From NCBI GenBank assembly GCA_965248905.1, contig CBDFKS010000005.1, positions 62,001-126,000 on the forward strand: a stretch of 64,000 nucleotides of DNA. Direction: 5' to 3'. Every line of letters begins with the position of its first letter. Positions within the stretch are counted from its first letter, which is position 1. This document shows, one piece after another, positions 52,614-62,498 of the stretch. A model generated the notes under the pieces. That model saw only the letters and a list, made by a program, of their open reading frames with translations, was not told the origin of the DNA and made no database searches. Made by a program: the position numbers and the translations under genes. This DNA comes from CBDFKS01 sp965248905. GTDB lineage: Bacteria; Chloroflexota; Dehalococcoidia; Lucifugimonadales; JAGWBF01.

Positions 52614-53756
52614 ATGACAACCGGAAACGTTGAGATTCTGCGCGGCCTAAAAGATGTCTACATAGACACCACGGAGGCCAGCTTCGTCGACGGACAGGTT
52701 GGAAAGCTGCTCTACAGAGGCTACAACATCCACGATCTGGCCGAGCAGTCTACCTTTGAAGAGGTGATCTATTTACTCCTGTATGGGAGCTTGCCCACCA
52801 AGAAACAGCTAGGGGAATTCGACGCCACCTTCAGGTCCTACCGACCAGTGCCTGACGAGATAATCCAGGTTCTCCGGCTCGTGAAGAACAGCCATCCCAT
52901 GGATGCCCTCCGCACCGGGGTTTCAGCTCTATCGGCCTTCGATCCTGACGTAACGGACAACTCGGCGGAAGCTACGATCCGCAAGGGTATACGCCTCACT
53001 GCCCAGGCATCAACCATAGCTGCGGCCCACCATCGCATCAGGAACGGCCTTGATCCCGTGGCACCGAGTCCAGATCTAAATCATGCGGGCAACTTTCTAT
53101 ATATGCTCCACGGAGAGGTCCCGACTGCCGAGACCCAGAGGTTAATGGATGTGGACTTTATTCTCCACGCCGAGCACAGCTGTAACGCATCGGCCTTCGG
53201 CGCCAGGGTTACAGCTTCAACCATTTCCGACCTACACTCTGCGGTGGTTACGGGTATAGGCGTTCTCAAAGGGCCCTCGCACGGAGGTGCTGCGGAAGAG
53301 GTCATGAAGATGGCCATGGATATCGGCCAGCCCGAGAATGCGGAGGAATATGCCAGGAAGATCCTGGATGGCGGCGGGCGCATAATGGGTTTCGGCCACA
53401 GAGTTTACAAGGCCGAAGACCCCCGTGCTGGACACCTGAGGGAGCGTTCCAGGCAGCTGGGAGAGAAGATGGGCCAGCCCCAATGGTTTCAGATTCTCAC
53501 GCATCTGGAACAGAAAACCATGGTCCCCTACAGAAGCCGGGGCATCTTCGTGAATGTGGATTTCTTTGCAGGCTCCATTTACTATCTGTTGGGCCTTCCA
53601 GATGATCTGTTCATCTCGATCTTTGCCCTGGGGCGGATCCCCGGATGGACGCTCCAATGCGTGGAGCAGTACAAGGACAATATCCTGATGAGGCCCCTGC
53701 TCGATTACAAGGGACCGATGGACCTGGAGTATGTCCCTATCGAAAAACGGGGTTAG
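52614..53756 (+). CDS. gltA: Citrate synthase (or 2-methylcitrate synthase)
   Basis: 380 aa, short bacterial/archaeal form. Catalytic residues His223 (PSHGGAAEE), His262 (GFGHRVYK) and Asp316 (NVDFFAG), and substrate Arg at KAEDPRAG and VEQYKDN. It condenses oxaloacetate with acetyl-CoA; propionyl-CoA use cannot be excluded by sequence. GGAAGAG before the ATG. A strong hairpin terminator follows. Confidence 0.9.
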   Translation: MTTGNVEILRGLKDVYIDTTEASFVDGQVGKLLYRGYNIHDLAEQSTFEEVIYLLLYGSLPTKKQLGEFDATFRSYRPVPDEIIQVLRLVKNSHPMDALRTGVSALSAFDPDVTDNSAEATIRKGIRLTAQASTIAAAHHRIRNGLDPVAPSPDLNHAGNFLYMLHGEVPTAETQRLMDVDFILHAEHSCNASAFGARVTASTISDLHSAVVTGIGVLKGPSHGGAAEEVMKMAMDIGQPENAEEYARKILDGGGRIMGFGHRVYKAEDPRAGHLRERSRQLGEKMGQPQWFQILTHLEQKTMVPYRSRGIFVNVDFFAGSIYYLLGLPDDLFISIFALGRIPGWTLQCVEQYKDNILMRPLLDYKGPMDLEYVPIEKRG

Positions 53757-53799
53757 GGGCACTTAACTCCACTAGGCCAAGATACTAAAGCTGACTGAC

Positions 53800-53830
53800 A
53801 GGAGGGGTCGTTCGACCCCTCCTTATACTT
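53800..53830 (+). terminator. Intrinsic terminator after citrate synthase
   Basis: AGGAGGGGTC and GACCCCTCCT with a 4 nt loop, then TATACTTT. About 45 bp after the citrate synthase stop. Confidence 0.8.
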
Positions 53831-53841
53831 TCTCTGGGGTT

Positions 53842-55080
53842 TTGGTTCCGGTGGACGCCGAGCAAGAGATACGCCGACGGATAGCAGAACAAGGGCGAAT
53901 AACCTTCGCCGAGTTCATGGAGCTGGCCCTGTTTTGGCCCAAGGGTGGCTATTACACCAGTCCGGATAACATCGGGTCCGAGGGTGACTTCTACACCGCT
54001 CCCGGTGCTCATCCTGCCCTCGGAGCACTACTATGTGTCCAGGCGTACCAGGTGTGGCAGCTACTTGGATGCCCCAAGGCCTTCTGGGTGTTGGAGATGG
54101 GAGCGGGTCAGGGTCTACTTTGCCATGACATCATGGCGTACAGCCTCCACCTGTATAGACCATTTCGAGATGCTCTTCGCTACATTTGTCTCGACCGAGT
54201 ACCCTCTCGGGGCATCGAAGAGGAGCTACCCTTGGAAGCCAGAAGTAAGGTGGAGCGTCTGGTAAGCGCCAACATTCCCATGAAAGGGTTAACCGGATTT
54301 CTGCTGTCGAACGAGCTATTGGACTCATTTCCCGTTCATAGAGTAGTCCCGCAGGATGGTGGCTTAAAGGAAATTTACGTTTGCCTTGATGAAGACGGGC
54401 AGCTTGTCGAGGTTGCGGGCTTTCCCTCTACTCCTGCCCTGGAGGAGCGCTTAAAGTCTCTGGACATCTCCCTGCCGGATGGGTTCCACGCTGAGATAAA
54501 CCTGGACGTAGATCCATGGATAAGGGAGGTGTCCTCTTCCCTAGAAAAGGTTGTCCTTCTCACCATCGACTACGGTCATTCTGCCCGCGAGCTGTACTCC
54601 GATCAACGGAGGCGGGGCACCCTTACCTGTTTCTATAAACATACTCAGACCAACGACCCTTACCGGCATGTCGGCAAACAGGACATCACGTCACAGGTGG
54701 ACTTTACGTCCCTGATGGACACGGGCAAACGCATTGGGATGGACACCTTGGGATTTGCCACCCAGAGGGCGTTCCTGAATAATCTGGGGCTAGGGCGATT
54801 CATGGCCGACCTTCGTACCAGCGGACTTAAACAACAGGAGATGGAAGCCAACCGCATGGGAATGCTGGACATTTCCAGGCCTGGAGGTATGGGTGATTTC
54901 AAGGTGCTGGCCCAGGGCAAAGGCGTTGGTAGCCCCTCCGTGTGGGGCTTCCAGCCCTCACCCGATATCGAACATACTCTGAAGGATCTGCCCGCCCCCT
55001 TGCTGACACCCCACCACATGTCCCTTTTACAAGGTCGCTACCCACACTTGGATGTCGAGTGGGAGGAAATGCTGCGATAG
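53842..55080 (+). CDS. MidA/NDUFAF7-family SAM-dependent methyltransferase
   Basis: 412 aa from a TTG (a GTG three codons on is possible). In mitochondria this family methylates a complex I subunit; bacterial members are mostly uncharacterised. Motifs: FMELALFWPKGGYYTS, GSEGDFYTAPGAHPALG, SAM loop LEMGAGQGLL, LLSNELLDSFPVHRV and IDYGHSARELYS, DPYRHVGKQDITSQVDF. The full family length is present. Its last 30 codons recur as a remnant near 62600. Confidence 0.88.
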   Translation: MVPVDAEQEIRRRIAEQGRITFAEFMELALFWPKGGYYTSPDNIGSEGDFYTAPGAHPALGALLCVQAYQVWQLLGCPKAFWVLEMGAGQGLLCHDIMAYSLHLYRPFRDALRYICLDRVPSRGIEEELPLEARSKVERLVSANIPMKGLTGFLLSNELLDSFPVHRVVPQDGGLKEIYVCLDEDGQLVEVAGFPSTPALEERLKSLDISLPDGFHAEINLDVDPWIREVSSSLEKVVLLTIDYGHSARELYSDQRRRGTLTCFYKHTQTNDPYRHVGKQDITSQVDFTSLMDTGKRIGMDTLGFATQRAFLNNLGLGRFMADLRTSGLKQQEMEANRMGMLDISRPGGMGDFKVLAQGKGVGSPSVWGFQPSPDIEHTLKDLPAPLLTPHHMSLLQGRYPHLDVEWEEMLR

Positions 55081-55251
55081 AGTCCGGGTAGCCCTGAACT
55101 CGCACTACTTATTAGTAGCAGTCTTTGGCATCGATTAACCAACCGCAGCAACGCCAATACTCTTTTCGATGACACCCTGAATCCCTTTATTGCATGACCT
55201 GAAAGACTCGATTCACAGAAGGTCTAATATTCAGGGTCACTGCAGGCCTCC

Positions 55252-55280
55252 TTGACAAATGACTGAGCGTCAGTCATACT
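55252..55280 (+). promoter_or_regulatory. tetR promoter with embedded operator
   Basis: TTGACA at 55252-55257 and CATACT at 55275-55280, 17 bp apart. The perfect palindrome TGACTGA-GCG-TCAGTCA (55260-55276) fills the spacer, so regulator binding would block polymerase. This predicts autoregulation of the adjacent TetR gene. Confidence 0.7.
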
Positions 55281-55312
55281 GGAGAATACACAACGCATAA
55301 CAGGAGAACGCG

Positions 55313-55921
55313 GTGCCTGAGGCGAAGCATAGAAGAACCGAAAGCGAACGAGTGAGAAGAGCACAGCTACTCAAGGCAGCTCGAAAGGTGTTTCGTGCAA
55401 AAGGATACGACGGAGCGAGTGTCTCTGAGATAGTGCGTGAGGCAGGGGTGGCCCAAGGAACTTTCTATCTCTACTTCCCGTCGAAGAAGGCCGCCGCCGT
55501 ATCTCTACGTAACGGGCTGATGGAGACCATGGCCCGGGCAGGGGCCACCGCTGTGAAATCGCACACGTCCTTTGAGGACCGGCTCGAATCGCTGATCGCA
55601 GCAGGCTTCAAGGTAGCTCGAAGGAACGCTGACCTCTTCAGGCTGGCGTTCATAGGAACTGACGAAACACACTTGGAGATGCACAGCGAGTCCAAGGAGC
55701 ACGCTTCGATCTTGAGAGCTATTACGAATCTTTTCAGGGATGCGGTCGACGCGGGGGAGATGGAGGCGATGGACCCGGAGATCGCGGCTCGGCTGGCAAC
55801 TGGCCTGCTTCAGCATGCAATGATCGAGGCTTTTGTCTTTGGCGAGGGGGAAGAGTCGGACCGGCTTGAGCAAGGTGTTTCCGCACTGCTTCTCAATGCG
55901 CTAAGACGAAGAACTGGTTAG
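55313..55921 (+). CDS. TetR family transcriptional regulator
   Basis: 202 aa from a GTG behind AGGAGAACGCG. N-terminal helix-turn-helix RAQLLKAARKVFRAKGYDGAS, VSEIVREAGVAQGTFYLYFPSKKA (recognition helix), then a helical ligand domain. Its own promoter and the region before the efflux gene carry the same palindrome, so it probably represses both. The efflux gene is now disrupted. Confidence 0.9.
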   Translation: MPEAKHRRTESERVRRAQLLKAARKVFRAKGYDGASVSEIVREAGVAQGTFYLYFPSKKAAAVSLRNGLMETMARAGATAVKSHTSFEDRLESLIAAGFKVARRNADLFRLAFIGTDETHLEMHSESKEHASILRAITNLFRDAVDAGEMEAMDPEIAARLATGLLQHAMIEAFVFGEGEESDRLEQGVSALLLNALRRRTG

Positions 55922-55938
55922 GTTTTTTTGCATCATAA

Positions 55939-56073
55939 TGACTGATGGTCAGTCATAGTTATGAGGGATAGAGAGGTCGGTCTTTTGGCCACGGCAAAAT
56001 CATCAACCCTACCGATTACAAGAGGCGGCAAAGAGTCTACTATTTTTACCAAGTGATGACTGATAGTCATTCA
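55939..56073 (+). promoter_or_regulatory. Two further TetR operators before the efflux gene
   Basis: TGACTGA-TGG-TCAGTCA at 55939-55955 and TGACTGA-TAG-TCATTCA at 56057-56073, matching the tetR operator in both arms with one mismatch in the second. Together they flank about 100 bp upstream of the MFS start. Confidence 0.7.
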
Positions 56074-57507
56074 TAAACAAAACTTAAAGAGGAATGCAGA
56101 TGAAAGCACCGAGAAAGGAGACAGTCAGATGAGAACAGCAGCGGGAAACGAGCCTAGGATAAACGATCACTGGCACCGAAAGGAGGCGATCATGGACGGC
56201 ATCAGCACCCAAGAAAAGGCACAGTCGCGCATTTATCGAATGCGCTGGTGGACGCTCGCAGTGGTTTCGGTCACTGTCCTGTTAGCAACCATCGACGAAA
56301 CGATTCTCAGCGTGGCTATCCCGTCGCTGCAACGAGACCTGGGAGCGTCGGCCTCGTCGCTGCTGTGGATGGTCAACTCGTACGTGCTGGTCTTCGGTGG
56401 CTTGCTCTTGACGATGGGCGGTGTCGGTGACCGGTTCGGGCGGGCCCGGATGCTGCGTTATGGGCTCGCGGTGTTCGCCCTGTCTTCGCTTGGCGCGGCG
56501 CTGACGCAATCTCCGGCGCAGCTGATCGGGGCCCGGGCAATCATGGGTGTGGGCGGAGCGATGATGATGCCGGCGACCCTCGCCATCATCGTGAATGTGT
56601 TCGAAGAAAAGGAGAAGCCGAAGGCGATCGCGATATGGGCGATGATGGCAGGGATCGGCGTCGCGCTTGGACCGATGCTTGGAGGGGCGCTGCTCCAGCA
56701 CTTTTACTGGGGGTCGGTGTTCCTGGTGAACGTGCCGATTGCCGTGATCGCGATTGCAGCAAGCCTATTCCTCGTGCCGGATAGCCGAGACCCCAAGAGC
56801 AGGCCACTCGACATTCCAGGCGCACTTCTATCGATGGGAGCGATTTCTGCTCTGATGATCGCCATCATCGAGGGTCCGGAGTGGGGGGCCGCATCCCCGC
56901 TGCTCGCGATTACGGTAGCCACGGCGGTCATCTTGGGCTTGGGCTTCGTCCTGCGAGAGAGGCAAGCCGCATACCCGTTGCTGGACTTTGCGCTATTCCG
57001 GCTGCCGCGGTTTTGGACCGGAGCAGCCGCTGTAAGTCTCGCATTCTTCTCGGTGGTCGGCTTCATGTTTGGTTTCACGCAGTACCTCCAGTTCGTTCAG
57101 GGACACACTCCGCTGGCCGCGGGAATTCGATTCCTGCCGATAGCGGGGGGCTTGATGTTTGGCGCCATAGCCAGTGAGGAGTTGGTGCGCCGCTTCGGCA
57201 CCACCAGAGTCGTGGCAGGTGGACTCGTTATCATGACTGCTACGATGCCGCTCCTACTCCTCTGGGAGATGAACACTTCCTACCTGGTGGTTGGGCCTAT
57301 TGTGGCCGTGATCGCCCTGGGCATAGGTTTGGTTTTCGCTCCGGCAGCCGAAGCGGTCATGGGCGCAGTTGGAGCAGCGAAGGCGGGAGTTGGGTCAGCC
57401 ATGAACGATGTGACCCAGATGCTGGCAGGCGCGTTCAGTATCGCCGTGGTCGGGTCCGTGATGTTTGCGATTTACGCCGCCAGGCTAGCAGCCCGTCCGA
57501 GGATTAT

Positions 57508-59026
57508 TTGACGGTGTTTGCGGGTCAGCGACAATGGATCGCGACAACTAATTGTGCCGGTTGCCCCGGCCGGCCCCCAGATAGCTTTGCGAATAGCGCC
57601 GTGCTCACTACCTCGGCAAAGTTCCTGATGCGTTGGGCTGGCCCATCGACCCGTGCTTTCCTGTGCAGATTGACCCCAAAGCGGAACAGTTTGAGCAGGT
57701 TGTGGCCGGTGCAGATCAGCGACCATTCGCCGTTCACCTTCTCCAGTCCCCGCAGCAGGAACTGCCGGCATCCCCGGCCCTGCTTGATCTGGCCGAATAC
57801 CGGCTCCACAGTTTGCATCCGCAAAGCGTAGCGCTGCCGACCCCGCTTGGTCTGTAACTTCCGTCGCATCCGGTCCCTGGGAGACAAATTGCTGGGTATG
57901 CGACCTCGGGGCGCGGGTGGCACAACCCGGCCGTGGCGGGTCTGCTCCGGCGCGACGAACGGGTCCACGCCCAGAGCACAGAGCTCGTCGACTGCCTTTG
58001 CCGAGTAATAGCCAGCATCGGCGGATACTTCCCTGGGTACTGCACCGACGTTGTCGATGGTCTCCTCCATCATCGCCGCAGCCTGTTGCTTATCCGAAGT
58101 CTGGTTGGTGGCCCGCGCCGCCACGATCACCTGGTGAGCGCTGTCCACCACCGCCTGACAGTTGTACGCTTGCAGGAAGTCCTTGCCTCCAGGTGCGGGC
58201 ATGATGCGCGACTCGGTATCGGTGAAGTTACGCTGGGCCTTGCCGTCGGGCACCCCCGGGTGCTTACCACCTTCGGCCTCGGCCCGTTCGGCAGCCGCCT
58301 GCGCCTCGGCTTCCAGCGCCGCCATGGCTTCCCGTATCTTCTCCAACCGACCCTCTCGAAAGGCCAACTCCTGCGGCAACTCATCTCCACGCTTGTCTTT
58401 GCCGTACCGCCGGTCTTCCTCATCATCCGCTGCCTGGGCCTGTCGCAACAACTCCGCTACCTCCGCCGCCAACTGCGCTGCCTTCTCCTTCATCCGTTGG
58501 TAACTCATCGCCTTATGCTTCGATGCGTTGGCCTTGACCTTCGTGCCGTCCAGCGCCACGTGCCCCAGCTTCACCAGCCCCGCCTGCTGGCACAACGCCA
58601 GTACCTGTACGAACAGGCCCGACAGCGCATCCAGATTGTCCTTGCGAAAGTCGGAGATGGTCCGGAAGTCCGGTGTGTTGTTCGCCGCCAACACCCTGAA
58701 GGCGATGTCCTCGTGGAGACGCTGGGCGATGCGGCGTGAGGACGCCACCCCGACGCAGTAACCGTAGAGCAACACCTTGACCATCATCCGTGGATGATAC
58801 GGCGGCCCGCCACGCCGTTCCCGCTCGTAGCGAGCGGTGACCTCCGACATGTCCAACTGGTCCACCACGTCGGATATGAAGTAGGCCAGATGGTCGTCAG
58901 GCAGCCACTCCTGCAACGCCGCTGGCAACAGCAGCAGCTGGTCGGGTTCGTAGGGAAGGTAGGTCTTGCTCATCAACGACTCCCCGCTACTGGACTGGGC
59001 CCATCATACCCCCAAACACTCGCCAA
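57508..59026 (-). mobile_element. IS1182-family insertion sequence
   Basis: Imperfect inverted ends about TTGACGGTGTTTGCGGGT at 57508 and, complemented, TTGGCGAGTGTTTGGGGGT at 59026. Length about 1.52 kb. Outside them lie 17 nt arms CTAGCAGCCCGTCCGAG and CTCGGACGGGCTGCTAG from the target gene, which form a hairpin in the uninterrupted gene. Exact ends and duplication are not certain. Confidence 0.75.
57525..58973 (-). CDS. IS1182-family transposase
   Basis: About 482 aa from the ATG at 58973 (GGGGAG upstream). N-terminal YLPYEPDQLLLLPAALQEWLP and HLAYFISDVVDQLD, then GTPDFRTISDFRKDN-like NTPDFRTISDFRKDN, VALDGTKVKANASK (Asp), a coiled segment, VSADAGYYS (Asp) and TVEPVFGQIKQGRG (Glu). All DDE acids are present and the frame is open. 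It disrupts the efflux gene on the other strand. Confidence 0.88.
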   Translation of the reverse strand: MSKTYLPYEPDQLLLLPAALQEWLPDDHLAYFISDVVDQLDMSEVTARYERERRGGPPYHPRMMVKVLLYGYCVGVASSRRIAQRLHEDIAFRVLAANNTPDFRTISDFRKDNLDALSGLFVQVLALCQQAGLVKLGHVALDGTKVKANASKHKAMSYQRMKEKAAQLAAEVAELLRQAQAADDEEDRRYGKDKRGDELPQELAFREGRLEKIREAMAALEAEAQAAAERAEAEGGKHPGVPDGKAQRNFTDTESRIMPAPGGKDFLQAYNCQAVVDSAHQVIVAARATNQTSDKQQAAAMMEETIDNVGAVPREVSADAGYYSAKAVDELCALGVDPFVAPEQTRHGRVVPPAPRGRIPSNLSPRDRMRRKLQTKRGRQRYALRMQTVEPVFGQIKQGRGCRQFLLRGLEKVNGEWSLICTGHNLLKLFRFGVNLHRKARVDGPAQRIRNFAEVVSTALFAKLSGGRPGQPAQLVVAIHCR

Positions 59027-59545
59027 CCCGTGTTTCTCGGACGGGCTGCTAGGAGACGCTGTGGCATCGCTGCCCACCGAGGCGAGAGAGATAGCACGAG
59101 ATTCAATCGGGGCCGCAGTCCAGTTGTCGGCGACGCTGCCGCAAGAAGACGCCCTCGCCCTGTCCGTCGCTGCGAAGTCGGCATTCACGGATGCGCTGGG
59201 TCTGGCCGTGCTGATTGGCGCCGGGTTCTCGTTCGTCGGAGTGCTGCTGGTGGCAAAGTTCATGCCGGCGCGAGACCCGGCTGTTGGTGGAAAGGGGGCA
59301 CAGTCTTCCGAACAATTGGGAGATGATTCCTCCACATCGGAGACCATCGCTGAGTCGGTTGCCGCTGGCGCAGACTAATAGCACCGCTAGGAGCGAGCGT
59401 CCGTGAGTAGGGCCCCCGTGAATCTCACCGGGGGCCCTACTTTTGACAAATTCGCGATATAGTTATGTCTCAGGGACACCCTCGGGCACCCAAAGACCCA
59501 AAAACCGCCGACCTCAAGCGCCTATCTTTGGCGCAGGAACTCTAG

Positions 59546-60747
59546 GGATACTCTGAACAAGTCTGGGCATAGTAGCATAGAGAATAGCACTGTGTTCGGG
59601 GAGATAATTGATGGACCAGCCAACATTTGCGGACTTGGAATACGAGAGGAAGAAGCGCAAGACCCGCCGGGAGATATTCCTGGAGCGCATGGATGCTCTG
59701 ATCCCGTGGGAACAGATGGAAGAGCGCATCCGTCCGTTCTATCCCAAGGCGGGCCGAGGCCGTCGACCATATGAGTTGTCGGCGATGGTGCGGATACACT
59801 GCGTGCAGTTGTTCTACAACTTGAGCGATCCTGGTATGGAGGACATGCTCTACGAGGTCGAGTCGGTGAGACGGTTCGTAGGGTTGAAGCTGTCGGGCCC
59901 GCTGCCGGACGAGACGACGATTCTGAACTTCCGCCATCTGCTGGAAGAGCATGAGTTGGGGCAGAGTCTGTTCGAGGAGATCAACCGTCATCTGGAGTCC
60001 CAGGGACTGCGGCTTCGGGAGGGGACGATCGTGGACGCGAGCATCATAGAGGCGCCGTCATCGACGAAGAATCGTGCGGGTGAGCGAGACCCTGAGATGC
60101 ACCAGACGAAGAAGGGGAACGAGTGGCGCTTCGGGATGAAAGTACACGTAGGCGCTGACGCTGAGACCGGAGTGGTACACAGCATGACTACGACGCCAGC
60201 TAACGTGCATGATGTGACAGAAGCGCACCGATTGCTGCACGGTGGAGAGAAACGAGTGTGGGGGGATGCGGGGTATCAGGGAGTGGACAAGCGGTTGGAG
60301 AATCGAGAGTTGGATGTGGAGTGGCGAGTGGCGATGAGGCCCGGCCGGCGACGGCACCTGGAGCCTGGCAGCTACGAGGCGTTGGCGGAGAAGCGCAAAG
60401 CGTCGGTCAGAGCGAAAGTGGAGCATCCGTTCCTGTACGTGAAGCGGCGCTTTGGCTATGCCAAGGTGCGCTACCGAGGGTTGGCTAAGAACGCGCAACG
60501 GCTGGCATTGCTACTGGGGCTGGCCAACTTGATGACGGCAGAGCGCCGTCTGGCGACATGAGAGGGGCGCAGTGCGCAAATCACGGCCGGGGAGCCGCGA
60601 TGGCTCCGAAAAGCCGCTTCGAGGCCACAACAGACACGGTCTGAACGCCTCAACCACGACCTGGAACGTCACAAAGATGCCTGAACGTCTCCAAAGAACG
60701 GAACCACTCTGCCCATCCACGCTTGCGCCGAGTTGTTCAGAGGTTCC
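59546..60747 (+). mobile_element. IS5-family insertion sequence, CTAG target
   Basis: Inverted ends GGATACTCTGAACAAG (59546) and, complemented, GGAACCTCTGAACAAC (60747), flanked by CTAG on each side (59542-59545, 60748-60751). 1202 bp with one transposase. Lies just beyond the efflux gene remnant. Confidence 0.88.
59611..60561 (+). CDS. IS5-family transposase
   Basis: 316 aa from the ATG at 59611, GGGGAGATAATTG before it. FYPKAGRGRRPYELSAMVRI, PDETTILNFRHLLEE, the first Asp in TIVDASIIEAP, the second in VWGDAGYQG and Glu in AKVEHPFLYVKRRFGY. Typical IS5/IS1031-like order; frame intact. Confidence 0.9.
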   Translation: MDQPTFADLEYERKKRKTRREIFLERMDALIPWEQMEERIRPFYPKAGRGRRPYELSAMVRIHCVQLFYNLSDPGMEDMLYEVESVRRFVGLKLSGPLPDETTILNFRHLLEEHELGQSLFEEINRHLESQGLRLREGTIVDASIIEAPSSTKNRAGERDPEMHQTKKGNEWRFGMKVHVGADAETGVVHSMTTTPANVHDVTEAHRLLHGGEKRVWGDAGYQGVDKRLENRELDVEWRVAMRPGRRRHLEPGSYEALAEKRKASVRAKVEHPFLYVKRRFGYAKVRYRGLAKNAQRLALLLGLANLMTAERRLAT

Positions 60748-60751
60748 CTAG

Positions 60752-61238
60752 AACTATTTCCTGTGTCATCGAGATCAGGGAGCGTCCAACTTCGTCTGAG
60801 GTACGTATTCCAGCTGAAGGTAACCGTTAGCTGGGTTAAAGTGCCCCACGACGTGTCGCCGGCGTTATTGGAATGAAAAACTCACTGAAGCTGGCTGGGT
60901 GAGGAGTATCGTATTCAAAGGTGCTGCCACCATAGTGATCGTCGGTTGTTCCTGCCATAATGTTCGATAGCGGTACATGTTTACATACCTGAATCCGAGT
61001 CTTTAAAGCGTGTTCTGTTGCCCTCTGGACCCTTCGACGCGTCCGTATGTGCCCAAGACTCGTTAAGGCATCCTCGGTATCGGTGAACAGACCTCCGCCA
61101 ACTATTTGGAGAAGGAAGTTCGCCGATAAATTACAAGGATAAGACCCTGATCTGCGAGGACTACTGGCAGCCGTCCATCTTCAGCTGTCGGGACACTGGC
61201 GGCTGTACCCCGTACATAAGGAGGGGGACATTAAGGGC
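60752..61238. other. Intergenic, no feature seen
   Basis: About 490 bp between the IS5 element and the UMF1-type carrier. No gene, tRNA or clear repeat. AAGGAGGGGG near 61218 is the likely ribosome site of the next gene. Confidence 0.3.
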
Positions 61239-62498
61239 TTGAAATTCTGGCGAGATTCGGGACCCGGAAAACAACGGGTCGCCTTGATGGCCTGGGTGAC
61301 GTACGATTTCGCGAGCACCCTGTTCCTGGCGGCAGCTCTGAGCATAGTATTTCCACTCTGGGTCACTGAAGTTAAGGGTGGCAATGACGCTCACGTCGCC
61401 TATGCCCTCGCCGTCGCAATGCTCATCCTCATCGTGGTGGTGCCCATCGTAGGCACTCTCTCCGACATGTCACCGCGTCGAATCCCCTACCTGATGGTTT
61501 CGGCGGCCCTGATGGCATTAGCGGGTATGTTCCTCGGCTACGGGGGTCTTTGGGCATCCTTGGTGGTCTTCGCTCTGGCTGTTACCGCTTTCCACGTCGG
61601 CCAGACCTTTTATCATGCTCTCATAGTAGAGGTGAGCACTGAGGAAAATCGCGGACGGGTTAGCGGCCTCGGCATCGGCGTCGGGTACGTAGGCACTCTG
61701 GCGGGCTTAGGGGTGAGTATCTGGCTCTTGAGTGGCGCCCATTACGACGTGGCATTCAAGGCTCTAACCGCCCTCTTCATATTGACCGCCTTGCCTTTGC
61801 TCATTCTGCTAAAAGAACAGCCAAGGGCATCCAGGTCCGGTAGCCTTGAAACCAAGATCGGAATGTGCTTAAAGCAACTAGCAACCACATTTCATGATAC
61901 GAGAGCAAGGCCCGGGTTACGTCGCTTCCTCCTGGCTCGAACTTGCTTCATGCTCGCTATCGGTACCGCAGGATTCTTTGTAGTGTTGTATGGCACTGAA
62001 ACAGTGGGCATGAGTGTGCGGGATGTACAGATCATACTGTTAGCAGGGATCCTGGCCGCGATTCCCACCGCTCCTTTATGGGGTATTCTGTCAGACCGAA
62101 TCGGACCAAAGCCAACACTGACCATCGCCTTAGCGGGCTTTGTTGTGGCCTTCGTCCTGAGTGTAGCCATCCCATGGCTTGGTCTCCCAAATGGCATCTG
62201 GTGGTTTGTTGTGGTCCTCAGTGGAATCTGTATAGCTGGGACAGCCTCCGCTGACCGCCCGTTTATGCTTCGGTTTATTCCAAAGGGCTCGGAAGGCGAA
62301 TATATGGGACTGCACAGCCTAACTGGGCGGATCTCATTCGTAGTCGGCCCGCTCGTATGGGGTCTGGTCGCGGTCACCTTCGGGCTAGGCCAACCCGCGG
62401 CAGTCCTGGCGTTATTGCTAGCATTAGGTGCATCCTTGGTAATCTTAAAGAGTATCAAGGAAGGGGGAATTGCCCCGAAGCTGGCTCTCCAAGCGTAA
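61239..62498 (+). CDS. MFS transporter, UMF1/Atg22-like
   Basis: 419 aa from a TTG at 61239 (AAGGAGG 14 nt upstream is far, but no better start is seen). N-terminal VALMAWVTYDFASTLFLAAAL is typical of the UMF1 group (W-x-x-YDxAxS), followed by GTLSDMSPRRIPYLM, AFHVGQTFYHALI and a second-half GILSDRIGPKPTL motif. About 12 helices. Yeast Atg22 exports amino acids from vacuoles; bacterial substrates are unknown. Confidence 0.8.
   Translation: MKFWRDSGPGKQRVALMAWVTYDFASTLFLAAALSIVFPLWVTEVKGGNDAHVAYALAVAMLILIVVVPIVGTLSDMSPRRIPYLMVSAALMALAGMFLGYGGLWASLVVFALAVTAFHVGQTFYHALIVEVSTEENRGRVSGLGIGVGYVGTLAGLGVSIWLLSGAHYDVAFKALTALFILTALPLLILLKEQPRASRSGSLETKIGMCLKQLATTFHDTRARPGLRRFLLARTCFMLAIGTAGFFVVLYGTETVGMSVRDVQIILLAGILAAIPTAPLWGILSDRIGPKPTLTIALAGFVVAFVLSVAIPWLGLPNGIWWFVVVLSGICIAGTASADRPFMLRFIPKGSEGEYMGLHSLTGRISFVVGPLVWGLVAVTFGLGQPAAVLALLLALGASLVILKSIKEGGIAPKLALQA

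Larger units (their letters stand above)
56192..59378 (+). pseudogene. DHA2/QacA-type MFS efflux gene disrupted by IS1182
   Basis: Start at 56192 (AAAGGAGG 5 nt upstream); another ATG at 56129 also has a good site. Up to about 57500 the gene encodes about 13 helices: TVLLATIDETILSVAIPSLQ, motif GDRFGRARMLRYG and the later GAMMMPATLAIIVNVF (motif C-type). At 57508 the IS interrupts it, giving a false end ARPRII. The missing last helix and tail are found beyond the IS at about 59027-59378 (ASLPTEAREIARDSIGAAV, LAVLIGAGFSFVGVLL). The product would lack its last helix. Confidence 0.85.
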
